From contig NZ_FXAN01000039.1 of the NCBI RefSeq assembly GCF_900176645.1, forward strand, positions 23,675-87,674: a DNA stretch of 64,000 nucleotides, read 5' to 3'. Of the stretch, positions 22,712 to 32,337 are shown piece after piece. Under the pieces are notes generated by a model. The model saw only the letters and a program-made list of their open reading frames with translations. It searched no databases and was not told the origin of the DNA. Within the stretch, counting starts at the first letter, position 1. Each line of letters starts with the position of its first letter. This DNA is from Burkholderia singularis (GTDB lineage: Bacteria > Pseudomonadota > Gammaproteobacteria > Burkholderiales > Burkholderiaceae). The translations under genes were made by a program, and so were the position numbers.

Positions 22712-23254
22712 CTACGCGACGACACGCATCCGTTCTCCGTCATCGACCAATCGCCACCGGGCGCCAAGCGAAATTTCGTCGCAATTCGGCTGTTCGCCGC
22801 CACGGTCGACCACGATGAAATCGCTTACGGCGTCGAGCGCGAGCAGCGGATGGTGCCAGACGCCTTTCGCGTAATTGACGCCCTGGCCGTGCTGCGCGAC
22901 AAACGCGCGCATCCGTGCCGGGTCGAACTCGCCTGCCGGCGCGACGACGAGCAGGTAGCGGGCAACGGCCGCGAGCGGAATGAACGCCTGGCTGCCGAGC
23001 GGATGACGCTCCATCATGTCGATCTCGATCGGCCATGTGCGCGGCTGGGCGCGGAACATGCTGATGAGCGGCCGCCCCTGCGCGTCGCCGACGTCGACCG
23101 ACGCGAGATCGTGAAAGCGCTCGGTCGTGCCGCCGTTGATCAGGAAACGGCGCGCGCCGTCGAGTTGGATCACGTCGCCGAACGGCGCGAACGCGTCGCG
23201 CGTGAGCGGCTCGACACGCAACGTATGCACTTTGTCCATGCGCGCCTGTGTCAT
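22712..23254 (-). CDS. allA: Ureidoglycolate lyase
   Basis: Splits ureidoglycolate into glyoxylate and urea, the last ureide step of purine catabolism. It has 180 residues of the cupin-fold AllA family. Family blocks are [25 protein letters not shown] and the [10 protein letters not shown] metal-site region. The ATG at 23254 overlaps the alc stop codon (ATGA), so translation is coupled; a second ATG at 23239 is possible. It is the last gene of the leftward dctA-alc-allA group. Confidence 0.93.
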   Translation of the reverse strand: MTQARMDKVHTLRVEPLTRDAFAPFGDVIQLDGARRFLINGGTTERFHDLASVDVGDAQGRPLISMFRAQPRTWPIEIDMMERHPLGSQAFIPLAAVARYLLVVAPAGEFDPARMRAFVAQHGQGVNYAKGVWHHPLLALDAVSDFIVVDRGGEQPNCDEISLGARWRLVDDGERMRVVA

Positions 23255-24261
23255 GCCAGTTCCCCCCAGATGCGCAGCCGCGATACGCCACCGTCCGGAT
23301 GAATGTTGAGCCGCACGTGCGTGACGGAGCCGAGCGCCGCGAGCTGCGTGTCGAACGTGTGAATGCTGTCCATCTTGAGCGGCTGCTCGTCGAGCAGCGC
23401 CGGCCAGAACATTGCCTGCGTGACGAGCGACGCGTCCGTGCCGCCCACGACGCTCGCCGCCTGCAGCGAACAGCGGTCCGGGAAATTGCCCTTGAAGTGC
23501 GCCGTATCGATTTCGACCCGGCGAATCACGCCCGGGCGCGCCAGTGCGACGATCGCCCAGTCGTTGCCGGGCTCGCGGCGGCGGCGGGTTTCCCAGCCGT
23601 CGCCCATGTTCGCGCCGCGCCCCGGCATCAGCATCCGCGATGCCGGCCCGAAATGCTCGTTGTTCGCCGCAACCAGATACGCGCCGTTCTCGATTGCCGC
23701 AAGATCCAACAGCTCGCCGCGCACCGCGCGCGTCCAGTCGCGCTGCGGCTGACCATACACGCGCAGCCGCGCGAGCCCGCCGTCCGGATACAGATTCACG
23801 CGCAGGTGCGTGTACGGCCGCGGATCGCTCACCGCGACGTAGTGATGCTGATTGCCCTGCAACGTCGTCGCGGGCACGAGCGTGTGCCAGTCGGCATGAT
23901 CGGACGGCGTTTCGCCGTCCGACACGCACGCCTCGATCGACGCGGCCGGCGGGAAATTGCCGGTGAAGTGGCTCGTATCGAGATCGACGCCGTACACGAC
24001 GCCCGGCCGCGCAAGCTTGATTACACAGAAATCGTGGCCCGTCGTGCGCTTGCGGCGCGTCTCCCAGCCGTCCATCCATTTACCGTGATCGTCGTATTTG
24101 CCGGGGATGAACACGGCCGGCTCGGGATCGAGCATTCGCTCCTTCGGTGCGAAAAATTCGTCGCTCGCGAAAAGCGCCTTCGCGCCCAGGCGCGGATCGG
24201 CGAGATTCATGTAGCGGCGCGTGAAAGCGGGCGCGTTCGGATCGAGAATCGGGGCGGCCAT
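23251..24261 (-). CDS. alc: Allantoicase
   Basis: Hydrolyses allantoate to ureidoglycolate and urea. It has 336 residues made of two homologous allantoicase beta-sandwich repeats. The same pattern (GWETRR, then DTSHF/DTAHF plus GNFP) recurs at about residues 65-102 and 225-265. The ATG at 24261 is preceded by AGGAGA. It overlaps allA by 4 bp. With allA it degrades allantoate completely to glyoxylate and two ureas. The enzymes for the steps before allantoate are not in the window. Confidence 0.95.
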   Translation of the reverse strand: MAAPILDPNAPAFTRRYMNLADPRLGAKALFASDEFFAPKERMLDPEPAVFIPGKYDDHGKWMDGWETRRKRTTGHDFCVIKLARPGVVYGVDLDTSHFTGNFPPAASIEACVSDGETPSDHADWHTLVPATTLQGNQHHYVAVSDPRPYTHLRVNLYPDGGLARLRVYGQPQRDWTRAVRGELLDLAAIENGAYLVAANNEHFGPASRMLMPGRGANMGDGWETRRRREPGNDWAIVALARPGVIRRVEIDTAHFKGNFPDRCSLQAASVVGGTDASLVTQAMFWPALLDEQPLKMDSIHTFDTQLAALGSVTHVRLNIHPDGGVSRLRIWGELA

Positions 24262-24357
24262 GTCGTCTCCTGTCTTTGTTCGGCGGTTTGTCCATTCAAG
24301 CGAAGCGGCGGCGCGCAAACCACGAGGCGCGCCGCCGCCATGTCGGGCAGCGCGGCG

Positions 24358-25680
24358 TCAGAGCGCGGGCGCGTTGCCCTGCGCGATCGCGCCATCCGGC
24401 TGGTCGTCGCCCGATGGCACATAGCGCAGTTCGTCATTCAGCACGCGCGTGGCGCGCGCCTTGTCGATATCGTGCTCCCATACCGCGACGACGATCGTTG
24501 CAACGCAGTTGCCGAGCAGATTCGTCAACGCCCGCGCGATACCGACAAACCAGTCGACCGGCAAAATCAGCACGAGGCCGAGCACCGGCAGCGCCGGAAT
24601 CGCCGACAGCGTCGCGGCGAGAATCACGATCGCCGAGCCGGGAATGCCGTGCGCGCCCTTCGACGTGAGCAGCGACACGAGCAGCACGACGATCAGGTCA
24701 TGCGTCGACAGCGGCGTGTTGGTCGCCTGCGCGATGAACAGCACGGCGAGCGTCAGGTAAATCGAGAAGCCGTCGAGGTTGAACGAATAGCCGGTCGGGA
24801 TCACGAGGCCGACCGTCGAATCCTTGACGCCCAGCCATTCGAGCTTGCGCATCACCTGCGGCAGCACCGCGTCGGACGACGCGGTGCCGAGCACGATCAG
24901 CAGTTCCTCGCGCAGATAGCGGATCAGCTTGAATACCGAGAAGCCCGCGAGCCGCATCACCGCGCCGAGCACGATCGCGACGAACGCCACGCAACTCGCG
25001 TAGAACACGATCACGAGCAAGCCGAGCTGCTTGAGCGACGCGACGCCGTACTTGCCGGTCGTGAACGCGATTGCGCCGAGCACGCCGAGCGGCGCGAGCT
25101 TGATGATGAAACCCATCACGCGAAAGCATACGTGCGCGAACTCGTCGATCAGCACGTTCACATGCCTGGCCTTATCGCCGAGCAGCGAGAGCGCCGAGCC
25201 GAACAGCACCGAAAACACCAGGATTTGCAGGATGTCGCCCTTGGCGAACGCATCGAACGCGGTGTCGGGGATGATCTTCAACAGGTAGCCCGCCGTGTCC
25301 TTCAGGCTCTGCGCGTTCTTCGCATAATCGGCGAGCGACGCGGGATCGAGCGAGTGCAGATCGATGTTCATCCCCGCGCCCGGCTTCGTCACGAACGCGA
25401 GCACCAGGCCGATCGCGAGCGCGAGCGTCGTCATCACTTCGAAATAGACGACCGCTTTCAGCCCGACGCGGCCGACTTTCCTCAAATCGCCCGCGTTCGC
25501 GATGCCGTGCACGACGACGCAAAACACGATCGGCCCGATCACCATCTTGATGAGCTTGAGAAATCCGTCGCCGAACGGCCGCAGCGACTGCGCGAAATGC
25601 GGGAACAACGCACCGAGCGCGACGCCGATCAACAGCGCGACGACCACCCGGCCAAACAGCGAATTAAGGAACTTCGACAC
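24358..25680 (-). CDS. dctA: C4-dicarboxylate:cation symporter DctA-type
   Basis: Inner-membrane transporter of 440 residues in the dicarboxylate/amino acid:cation symporter family. It has eight helices and two re-entrant loops. The serine-rich hairpin (TASSDAVLPQVM), the GYSFNLDG motif and TSKGAHGIPG are the substrate/cation-site signatures. Usual substrates are succinate, fumarate and malate. It sits 96 bp ahead of alc on the same strand and has its own promoter with an operator matching the divergent FCD regulator. A role in taking up a ureide-linked organic acid is therefore possible but unproven. Confidence 0.9.
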   Translation of the reverse strand: MSKFLNSLFGRVVVALLIGVALGALFPHFAQSLRPFGDGFLKLIKMVIGPIVFCVVVHGIANAGDLRKVGRVGLKAVVYFEVMTTLALAIGLVLAFVTKPGAGMNIDLHSLDPASLADYAKNAQSLKDTAGYLLKIIPDTAFDAFAKGDILQILVFSVLFGSALSLLGDKARHVNVLIDEFAHVCFRVMGFIIKLAPLGVLGAIAFTTGKYGVASLKQLGLLVIVFYASCVAFVAIVLGAVMRLAGFSVFKLIRYLREELLIVLGTASSDAVLPQVMRKLEWLGVKDSTVGLVIPTGYSFNLDGFSIYLTLAVLFIAQATNTPLSTHDLIVVLLVSLLTSKGAHGIPGSAIVILAATLSAIPALPVLGLVLILPVDWFVGIARALTNLLGNCVATIVVAVWEHDIDKARATRVLNDELRYVPSGDDQPDGAIAQGNAPAL

Positions 25681-25742
25681 GGCGCTCTCCCATCACGGCA
25701 GTTGCGGATAAGTGGCGGACCGATGCCGATTCATCTGTTCAT

Positions 25743-25757
25743 ACTGGTCCGACCAGT
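25743..25757. promoter_or_regulatory. Putative FCD-regulator operator in the dctA promoter
   Basis: ACTGGTCCGACCAGT is a perfect palindrome around one base and matches the TGGTCNGACCA pattern of FadR-type GntR regulators. It lies just downstream of the predicted dctA start point (about 25764), so binding should repress. Confidence 0.75.
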
Positions 25758-25770
25758 GCTGTTATCGATG

Positions 25771-25799
25771 ATAGTAGGAAGCCGATATAGTCGCGTCAA
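25771..25799 (-). promoter_or_regulatory. Promoter of dctA
   Basis: On the minus strand TTGACG (25799-25794) and TACTAT (25776-25771) are separated by 17 bp. This is a good sigma-70 layout, 91 bp ahead of the dctA start. Confidence 0.6.
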
Positions 25800-25857
25800 G
25801 CACACAAAAATAGGGATTTCCCCGTGATTTTCCACACCGCGCCGGCGGGCAGCCGCA

Positions 25858-25892
25858 CATCGGAAAAGCGCCGGATCATCGCTTTTCCGATG
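25858..25892. promoter_or_regulatory. 13-bp inverted repeat in the dctA/GntR divergent region
   Basis: CATCGGAAAAGCG (25858-25870) and CGCTTTTCCGATG (25880-25892) are perfectly complementary across 9 bp. The repeat lies about midway between the two operators. It could be a cruciform/hairpin or a site for a second regulator; it has no T-tract in either direction. Confidence 0.6.
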
Positions 25893-25925
25893 CTGCGGCG
25901 CATGGTCTGAACGACGGTTTACAAT

Positions 25926-25940
25926 ACTGGTCAGACCGCA
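25926..25940. promoter_or_regulatory. Putative autoregulatory operator of the FCD regulator
   Basis: ACTGGTCAGACCGCA repeats the dctA operator with the right arm partly degenerate. It directly follows a -10-like TACAAT (25920-25925). A further weak copy, TGGTCTGAAC, is at 25903-25912. Confidence 0.65.
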
Positions 25941-25967
25941 TAATCGCCGCCACATCCGACGAAATCG

Positions 25968-26660
25968 ATGAAGAACGTTCCGCACACCGTTACCGACGCC
26001 GCCATCGCCACGATCCGCGAGCGGATCGAGACCGGGTTCTATCCCGTCGGCAGTCTGCTGCCTGCGCAACGTCAGTTATCCGAAGAACTGGAGATCAGCC
26101 GCGCGTCGTTGCGCGAAGCGTTGTCGACACTCGAAGCGCTCGGCCTGCTGCGCATCCGCCCCGGCAAAGGCGTGTATGTCGAGCGCGCGCAGGCAAACGC
26201 CGCGCATGCATGGCGCTTTGCCGAGCAGTCGTCACTGCCCGATACGTACCAGATGCGTTACGCGCTCGAAGGTTTCGCGGCGCGCATGGCCGCGCTCGCG
26301 GTCATCGACGCGGATCTCGAATGGTTCGAGACGAACGTTGCCGCGCTGCACGAAGCGCTCGCGAATGACGAGCTTGACGACGCGGCGCAACTCGATTTCG
26401 ACTTTCATATGCGCATCGTCAGTCTTGCCGGCAACGCGGCGATCGAATCGATCCTGCGCGGCAGCGCGGACATCATGAAAGAAAGCCAGCGGATGCCGTT
26501 CTATCGGCGCGAGTTCGTGCTGTCGACCTATCACGAGCATCGCGCGATTCTCGATGCGCTGATCGCGAAAGATTCCGCCGCGGCCGGCGCGGCAATCGAA
26601 GCGCATATCGCGAATGCCGCGCAACGGGCCGGCGTGTTCTTCCCGACGCCGAAAGGGTAA
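25968..26660 (+). CDS. GntR-family transcriptional regulator, FadR/FCD subfamily
   Basis: A 230-residue regulator with an N-terminal GntR winged helix (about 8-75, core LSEELEISRASLREALSTLEALGLLRIRPGKGVYV) and an all-helical C-terminal FCD ligand-binding domain (about 90-220). FCD regulators usually bind small carboxylates through a metal held by Asp and His residues; DFDFHMRI and STYHEHRAIL supply candidates. It is divergent from dctA-alc-allA, with matching palindromes at both promoters, so it is probably their local, self-regulating repressor. The ligand is unknown; a ureide or C4 acid is a guess. Confidence 0.85.
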   Translation: MKNVPHTVTDAAIATIRERIETGFYPVGSLLPAQRQLSEELEISRASLREALSTLEALGLLRIRPGKGVYVERAQANAAHAWRFAEQSSLPDTYQMRYALEGFAARMAALAVIDADLEWFETNVAALHEALANDELDDAAQLDFDFHMRIVSLAGNAAIESILRGSADIMKESQRMPFYRREFVLSTYHEHRAILDALIAKDSAAAGAAIEAHIANAAQRAGVFFPTPKG

Positions 26661-26697
26661 CGGGATGCGATGCACGCGGCTCCTCGGGCGGCGCGTA

Positions 26698-26732
26698 TAA
26701 AAAAAACGCGCCGGCGATATCCGCCGGCGCGT
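26698..26732 (-). terminator. Rho-independent terminator of gapA
   Basis: Perfect 11-bp stem ACGCGCCGGCG (26706-26716) / CGCCGGCGCGT (26722-26732). On the minus strand it is followed by a run of eight or more T. It also lies just after the convergent regulator gene. Confidence 0.85.
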
Positions 26733-26799
26733 GCCCGATCATTGCCGCTTGCGCGCGCCGCCGCCTTGCCAACTCCAGCGGCGCGGCAAGCCCGGCTGC

Positions 26800-27810
26800 T
26801 TACTTCGCGTTCGCGAGCGCGACCGCCGTATCAAGCATCCGGTTCGAGAAGCCCCACTCGTTGTCGTACCAGCTCGACACCTTGACGAGACGGCCCGACA
26901 CCTTGGTCAGCGTCGCGTCGAACGTCGACGAAGCCGGGTTGTGGTTGAAGTCGATCGACACGAGCGGCGCGGCGTTGTAGCCGAGAATGCCCTTCAGCGC
27001 GCCTTCCGACGCTTCCTTCATGATCGCGTTGACTTCGTCGACCGTCGTATCGCGCTTCGCGATGAACGACAGATCGACGATCGACACGTTGATGGTCGGC
27101 ACGCGGATCGCATAGCCGTCGAGCTTGCCGTTCAATTCCGGCAATACGAGGCCGACAGCGGCGGCCGCGCCCGTCTTCGTCGGAATCTGGCTGTGCGTCG
27201 CCGAGCGCGCACGACGCAGATCTTCGTGATACACGTCGGTCAGCACCTGGTCGTTCGTATAGGCGTGGATCGTCGTCATCAGGCCGGTTTCGACGCCGAT
27301 CTTGTCGTTCAGCGGCTTGACGAGCGGCGCGAGGCAGTTCGTCGTGCACGATGCGTTCGAGATCACCGTATGCTCGGCCTTCAGCACGTTGTGGTTCACG
27401 CCGTAGACGATCGTCGCGTCGACGTCCTTGCCGCCCGGCGCCGAGATGATCACCTTCTTCGCACCGCCCTTCAGGTGCGCGCTCGCCTTTTCCTTCGTCG
27501 TGAAGAAGCCCGTGCACTCCAGCACGACGTCGACGCCCAGCTCGCCCCACGGCAATTCGGCCGGGTTGCGGTTCGCGAGCACGCGGATCTTGTCGCCGTT
27601 GACGACGAGATAATCGCCGTCGACCGACACTTCTCCCGGGAAGCGGCCGTGCGCGGTGTCGTATTGCGTGAGGTGCGCGTTGGTCTTCGCATCGCCCAGA
27701 TCGTTGATCGCGACGATCTCGAGGTCGTGCTTCTTGCCGTTTTCATAGAACGCGCGCAGCGTGTTGCGGCCGATGCGGCCGTATCCGTTGATGGCAACGC
27801 GAATCGTCAT
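26800..27810 (-). CDS. gapA: Glyceraldehyde-3-phosphate dehydrogenase
   Basis: Oxidises glyceraldehyde 3-phosphate to 1,3-bisphosphoglycerate with NAD. It has 336 residues. The Rossmann motif NGYGRIGR is at 8-15, the catalytic cysteine C155 in [12 protein letters not shown] and the catalytic histidine H182 in [14 protein letters not shown] (D37) indicates NAD preference. The ATG at 27810 follows AGGAGA. It is downstream of tkt on the same strand after 83 bp, so the two may be co-transcribed. Confidence 0.97.
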   Translation of the reverse strand: MTIRVAINGYGRIGRNTLRAFYENGKKHDLEIVAINDLGDAKTNAHLTQYDTAHGRFPGEVSVDGDYLVVNGDKIRVLANRNPAELPWGELGVDVVLECTGFFTTKEKASAHLKGGAKKVIISAPGGKDVDATIVYGVNHNVLKAEHTVISNASCTTNCLAPLVKPLNDKIGVETGLMTTIHAYTNDQVLTDVYHEDLRRARSATHSQIPTKTGAAAAVGLVLPELNGKLDGYAIRVPTINVSIVDLSFIAKRDTTVDEVNAIMKEASEGALKGILGYNAAPLVSIDFNHNPASSTFDATLTKVSGRLVKVSSWYDNEWGFSNRMLDTAVALANAK

Positions 27811-27893
27811 GTCTATCTCCTGATGGCTGAAAAAATTCGTTTCGTGCAGCTTCACGGCGTGACGCGCGGTGCAGCGCGCGTCACGCGTCGCAT

Positions 27894-29921
27894 TTAGGCG
27901 AGAACGGCCTTCACGGTCTCGACGACGTGCTCGACGGTGAAGCCGAAGTGCTTGAACAGCACGCCGGCCGGCGCCGATTCACCGAACGTGTCGATCCCGA
28001 CGACGCCGCCTTCGAGGCCGACGTACTTGCGCCAGAAGCTCGTCACCCCCGCTTCGATCGCGACGCGGCGCACGCCCTGCGGCAGCACGCGCTCGCGGTA
28101 CTCGGCGTCCTGCCGGTCGAACACGGTCGTCGCCGGCATCGATACCACGCGCGCCGCGATCCCCTGCTGCGCGAGCGGCTCGACTGCCTTCATCGCAAGC
28201 TCGACCTCGGAGCCCGTCGCGATCAGGATGATCTTGCGCGCGACGATCTCTTCATTCCAGTCGCGCAGCACGTAGCCGCCCTTGTCGATGTTCGCGATCT
28301 GCGCGTCGCTGCGCGCATTGAACGCGAGGTTCTGGCGGCTGAAGATCAGGCTCGACGGACGATCCGCCGCGATCGCATGGGTCCACGCGACAGCCGTTTC
28401 GACCGTATCGGCCGGACGCCAGACGTCGTGGTTCGGGATCAGCCGCAGGCTCGCGACCTGCTCGATCGACTGGTGCGTCGGGCCGTCTTCGCCCAGGCCG
28501 ATCGAATCGTGCGTGAACACGAAGATCGACGGCACCTTCATCAGCGACGCGACGCGCAGCGCGTTGCGGCTGTAGTCGGAAAACGTCAGGAAGGTGCCGC
28601 CGAACGGCTTGTAGCCGCCGTGCAGCGCAAGGCCGTTGAGCGCCGCGCTCATGCCGAACTCGCGCACGCCGTAATTGATGTGGTTGCCCCACTGGATGCC
28701 CGGGCCGTCCTGATTCGCGCGCACCGGCTTGGACGCCTTCCAGTTGGTCAAATTCGAGCCCGTCAGATCGGCCGAGCCGCCGAGCAATTCCGGCAGCACG
28801 GCCGCGAGACCTTCGATCGCCTGCTGCGACGCCTTGCGCGTGGCGACCGTCTCGGCGCGCTCGTTCGCGCCGGCGATGATGGCCGCCGCCTTCTGCGCCC
28901 AGTCGGCAGGCAGCTTGCCGGCGGTGCGGCGCTCGAATTCGGCCGCTTCCTGCGGGTATTTCGCGCGATATTGCGCGAACGTCGCGTTCCAGTCGCCTTC
29001 GCGGCGCTTGCCGGCTTCCTTCGCATCCCATGCCGCATAGACTTCCTGCGGAATCACGAATGGCGGCCATGTCCAGCCGAGCGCCTCGCGCGTCTTCGCG
29101 ATTTCTTCGGCGCCGAGCGGCGCGCCGTGCACGTCGTGGCCGCCCGCCTTTGTCGCCGCGCCCTTGCCGATCGTCGTCCGGCAACAGATGAGGGTGGGCT
29201 TGTCGGATTGCTTCGCCTGCGCGATCGCCGCGTCCACCGCGTCGACGTCGTGACCGTTCACGTTGCGGATCACGTTCCAGCCGTATGCTTCGAAACGCTT
29301 CGGCGTGTCGTCGTGGAACCAGTTGACGACGTCGCCGTCGATCGAGATGCCGTTGTCGTCGTACAGCGCGATCAGCTTGTTCAGCTTCAGCGTACCCGCC
29401 AGCGAGCACGCCTCGTGCGAGATGCCTTCCATCAGGCAGCCGTCGCCGACGAACACGTAAGTATGATGGTCGACGATCTTCGCGTCGGGCTTGTTGAATT
29501 CGTCCGCGAGCAGCGCCTCGGCGAGCGCCATCCCAACCGAATTCGCGAGGCCCTGGCCGAGCGGGCCCGTCGTCGTCTCGACGCCCGGCGTGATCCCGTA
29601 TTCGGGATGGCCCGGCGTCTTCGAATGCAGTTGCCGGAATTGCTTCAGCTCGTCGATCGGCAGATCGTAGCCCGTCAGATGCAGCAGCGAATACAGCAGC
29701 ATCGAGCCATGGCCGTTCGACAGCACGAAGCGGTCACGGTCGGCCCAGTGCGGATTCGCCGGATTATGCTTCAGATGGCGGGCCCACAGCGCGACGCCGA
29801 TTTCGGCCATGCCCATCGGCATGCCGGGGTGGCCGGAATTCGCTTGCTGAACGGCGTCCATCGCGAGCGCACGGATCGCGTTGGCCATCAAAGTGGGAGA
29901 GGCGGGAGACGAAGTCGTCAT
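27894..29921 (-). CDS. tkt: Transketolase
   Basis: Thiamine-diphosphate enzyme that transfers two-carbon units in the pentose phosphate pathway. It has 675 residues, a normal length. The N-terminal TPP domain carries [10 protein letters not shown] and the cofactor motif [13 protein letters not shown]. The middle pyrimidine domain includes [16 protein letters not shown], whose acidic and histidine residues are catalytic. The ATG at 29921 ([19 protein letters not shown]) is chosen; the frame reaches 30044 but the extra part has no family match. The ribosome binding site is weak. It precedes gapA. Confidence 0.97.
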   Translation of the reverse strand: MTTSSPASPTLMANAIRALAMDAVQQANSGHPGMPMGMAEIGVALWARHLKHNPANPHWADRDRFVLSNGHGSMLLYSLLHLTGYDLPIDELKQFRQLHSKTPGHPEYGITPGVETTTGPLGQGLANSVGMALAEALLADEFNKPDAKIVDHHTYVFVGDGCLMEGISHEACSLAGTLKLNKLIALYDDNGISIDGDVVNWFHDDTPKRFEAYGWNVIRNVNGHDVDAVDAAIAQAKQSDKPTLICCRTTIGKGAATKAGGHDVHGAPLGAEEIAKTREALGWTWPPFVIPQEVYAAWDAKEAGKRREGDWNATFAQYRAKYPQEAAEFERRTAGKLPADWAQKAAAIIAGANERAETVATRKASQQAIEGLAAVLPELLGGSADLTGSNLTNWKASKPVRANQDGPGIQWGNHINYGVREFGMSAALNGLALHGGYKPFGGTFLTFSDYSRNALRVASLMKVPSIFVFTHDSIGLGEDGPTHQSIEQVASLRLIPNHDVWRPADTVETAVAWTHAIAADRPSSLIFSRQNLAFNARSDAQIANIDKGGYVLRDWNEEIVARKIILIATGSEVELAMKAVEPLAQQGIAARVVSMPATTVFDRQDAEYRERVLPQGVRRVAIEAGVTSFWRKYVGLEGGVVGIDTFGESAPAGVLFKHFGFTVEHVVETVKAVLA

Positions 29922-30236
29922 GTCGAGTCCGGAAAACGAGTCGAGAAAACCTGTGGCGCGCGGCATCCGGCAACTCGCTGGCCGACCGTTCCCGGCGCGC
30001 AGTACGGCGCCGACAGGACGCGGGGCGGACGAGCAAACGGACAAGGCTGCAAAGCGGGCAGCCCTGCAAACAGCTCCGCCGCTATGGAGCCTGTCATTCT
30101 AACAGATGACCTGCCGCAAGCTCGGCCGCAACGAGCCGCCTGGCGCGGTTTCCGTCAAGCCGATGCGGGCTGCGATTCCGGTCCGCGCGCCGGCCTTCTA
30201 TAATTCTGACCATCCCCCGCTTCGCCGCCCGCCACC
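29922..30236. other. 315-bp divergent region between tkt and speE
   Basis: No gene is supported. On the plus strand a perfect -10 box TATAAT lies at 30199-30204, ahead of speE. No clear promoter for tkt is visible on the minus strand. Confidence 0.5.
30199..30204 (+). promoter_or_regulatory. -10 box of speE
   Basis: TATAAT is perfect, but the -35 region 17 bp upstream is poor (TTCCGG at 30176-30181). Transcription would begin near 30211, leaving a leader of about 25 nt. Confidence 0.55.
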
Positions 30237-31094
30237 TTGAGCACCGCCCTTCTCTTCCATCCGACCCCCGATACCGTATACGGCTTTCCGAACGCCCGCC
30301 GTGTCGCACGCGTCGCGTCCGGGTATCAAACGATCGAGGTTTGGGAAACGGCGCAGCTGGGTCTGCTTTTTACGCTCGACGGACAGCCGATGACCTCGGT
30401 GGGCGACGAATTCGTCTATCACGAGTGCATGACGCATCCGGCCGCGCTCGCGCATCCGTCGCCCCGAAAGGCGCTCGTGCTCGGCGGCGGCGACGGCGGC
30501 GCGGCGCGCCAGTTGCTCAAGCACCGGTGCATCGAGCGGATCGTCGTCGCCGAACTCGACCCGGCCGTCGTCGACATGGCGCGCCGCTATCTCGCCGACG
30601 TCCATCAAGGCGCGCTCGACGATCCGCGCGTCGAACTCGTGATCGGCGACGCCGCGCATTACGTCGATCACGCGTGCGAGCATTTCGATCTCGCCGTGTT
30701 CGACCTGACGCCGCCCGATTCGCCCGCCGCCGGCCTCTACACCGCCGAGTTCTATACGCGCCTGAAGCGCATCTTGACGCCGCGCGGCGCCGTATCGCTG
30801 CACCTGGGCTCGCCGCTTTTTCACCCGCCGCGCATCGCTGCGCTGCTCGCGGGCTTGCGCGCGAGCTTCGCGGTGGTGACGCCGCTTTGCGCGCACGTGC
30901 CGCTGTACGGCTCGCCGTGGCTGATGGCGATCGCCAGCGACGCGCTCGACGCGGCGTCGCTGTTTTCGCACGATATCGACGAACGGCTTGCGCAGCGGCG
31001 CATCGACGGCCTGCGCTTCTACGACGCGAAATTACATCCGGCGCTTTTTACACTGCCGCGTTCGCTGCGCGATACACTCGGCATGCATCGCTGA
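30237..31094 (+). CDS. speE: Spermidine synthase (polyamine aminopropyltransferase)
   Basis: Transfers an aminopropyl group from decarboxylated S-adenosylmethionine to putrescine. It has 285 residues. The nucleotide-binding motif VLGGGDGG is at about 81-88. The acidic ELDPAVVD follows the next strand, and the active-site loop reads FDLTPPDSPAAGLY. The only in-frame start near the family N terminus is TTG at 30237; an in-frame stop at 30207 rules out anything further up. There is no obvious ribosome binding site, so expression may be low. speD is not in the window. Confidence 0.9.
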   Translation: MSTALLFHPTPDTVYGFPNARRVARVASGYQTIEVWETAQLGLLFTLDGQPMTSVGDEFVYHECMTHPAALAHPSPRKALVLGGGDGGAARQLLKHRCIERIVVAELDPAVVDMARRYLADVHQGALDDPRVELVIGDAAHYVDHACEHFDLAVFDLTPPDSPAAGLYTAEFYTRLKRILTPRGAVSLHLGSPLFHPPRIAALLAGLRASFAVVTPLCAHVPLYGSPWLMAIASDALDAASLFSHDIDERLAQRRIDGLRFYDAKLHPALFTLPRSLRDTLGMHR

Positions 31095-31153
31095 ACCTGC
31101 GTGCGGGGCCGAACGTCGGCCAACCGCACGCATTTTCCCGCAGGAGACTTTGT

Positions 31154-31570
31154 ATGACCGACCCACGGCCGGCTGACGTGCCATGGCTGACCCCTTATCT
31201 GACGGTGCGCGACGCCCGGGCGTCGATCCAGTTCTTTAGCGCCGCATTCGGCTTCAAACAGCGCGAATTGGTCGACGAAGACGGTGCGATCATGCATGTC
31301 GAGATGTCGTATCACGGCCAGTTGATCGTGATGTTCGCGCCTCAAGGCGCGTTCGGCTCGACGGCCCGCACGCCGAGAAGCGCGGGGGCGACCGCGCCGC
31401 AGTCGTTCTATCTGTATGTCGATGATGTCGACGAGACCTATCGCCGGGCGCTCGACGCCGGCGCGAAATCGCTGAGCGAGCCGCAGGATCAATTCTGGGG
31501 CGACCGCTTCGCGCAGATCGAGGATCTCGACGGCTATCGCTGGTCGCTCGCGCGGCGGATCGGCGCATGA
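31154..31570 (+). CDS. VOC-superfamily (glyoxalase/bleomycin-resistance-like) protein
   Basis: A 138-residue protein of the vicinal oxygen chelate fold, PhnB/YraH-like. Paired beta-alpha-beta-beta-beta units begin TPYLTVRDARASIQFFSAAFGF and end FAQIEDLDGYRWSLARR. Such proteins bind a metal or small molecule; the substrate cannot be predicted. The ATG at 31154 has CAGGAGA upstream. Its stop overlaps the rsmE start (ATGA), so the two are translationally coupled, though I know of no functional link. Confidence 0.85.
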   Translation: MTDPRPADVPWLTPYLTVRDARASIQFFSAAFGFKQRELVDEDGAIMHVEMSYHGQLIVMFAPQGAFGSTARTPRSAGATAPQSFYLYVDDVDETYRRALDAGAKSLSEPQDQFWGDRFAQIEDLDGYRWSLARRIGA

Positions 31571-32337
31571 GCGGCGGCGGCGCCACGACCGCGGCGGTGC
31601 CCCGCTTCTTCGTCGATGCGGTGTTGCGCACCGATGCCACGCTGCCGCTGCCCGCCGAGGTCGCGCGCCACGCCCTGGTGCTCCGGCTGCAGCCAGGCGA
31701 CGCGCTGGTGTTGTTCGACGGCACGGGCGGCCAGTATCGCGCGCAGCTCGTGGAGATCGACAAGCGCGGCGCGCTCGCGCGGATCGGCGCGTTCGAAGCC
31801 GCGGACGCGGAGCCGCCTTACCGTGTCACGCTCGCGCAGGGCATCGCCGGCGGTGACAAGATGGATTGGGCGATCGAAAAGGCGGTCGAGCTGGGCGTCG
31901 CGGCGATCGTGCCGCTGACGACCGCGCGCGGGGTCGTCAAACTCTCGGGCGAGCGTGCGGACAAGCGCGTGTCGCACTGGCGCGGCGTCGTGCGCGCGTC
32001 GTGCGAACAGTGCGGCCGCAATCGCGTGCCCGACGTCGCGCCGGTATGCGGCTTCGATGTGTGGCTTAATGCACTGCCTGCCGCGCCGGCCGATGGCGAG
32101 CGGCGCTTGCTGCTGTCGCCGCGCGCGAGCGTGCCGTTTGCATCGCTGCCCGACACGCCGCCCGCGGGCGAAGTCACGTTGCTGATCGGCCCGGAAGGCG
32201 GGCTGTCGCCCGACGAGGAACAGGCTGCGCGCGCGCGAGGCTTCGCCGCACTGTCGCTCGGTCCACGCGTGTTGCGCACCGAGACGGCTGGCGCGGCAGT
32301 ACTGGCCGCGCTCGCCGCGCGCTGGGGCGGCTGGTGA
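31567..32337 (+). CDS. rsmE: 16S rRNA (uracil(1498)-N(3))-methyltransferase
   Basis: Methylates N3 of U1498 in 16S rRNA. It has 256 residues of the SPOUT (knotted) methyltransferase superfamily. The SAM-binding knot motifs LLIGPEGGLSPDE (about 210-222) and SLGPRVLRTETA (about 230-241) are intact, and GDKMDWAIEKAVELGV marks the domain start. It overlaps the VOC gene by 4 bp at its start. Confidence 0.94.
   Translation: MSGGGATTAAVPRFFVDAVLRTDATLPLPAEVARHALVLRLQPGDALVLFDGTGGQYRAQLVEIDKRGALARIGAFEAADAEPPYRVTLAQGIAGGDKMDWAIEKAVELGVAAIVPLTTARGVVKLSGERADKRVSHWRGVVRASCEQCGRNRVPDVAPVCGFDVWLNALPAAPADGERRLLLSPRASVPFASLPDTPPAGEVTLLIGPEGGLSPDEEQAARARGFAALSLGPRVLRTETAGAAVLAALAARWGGW

Noticed and set aside
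23248..25827. 859-codon plus-strand frame across alc and dctA
   Set aside because: Spans two unrelated genes antisense, with Arg/Glu/Asp/His-rich composition and no domain.
27927..30203. 758-codon frame opposite tkt
   Set aside because: Antisense shadow; tkt has intact thiamine diphosphate motifs.
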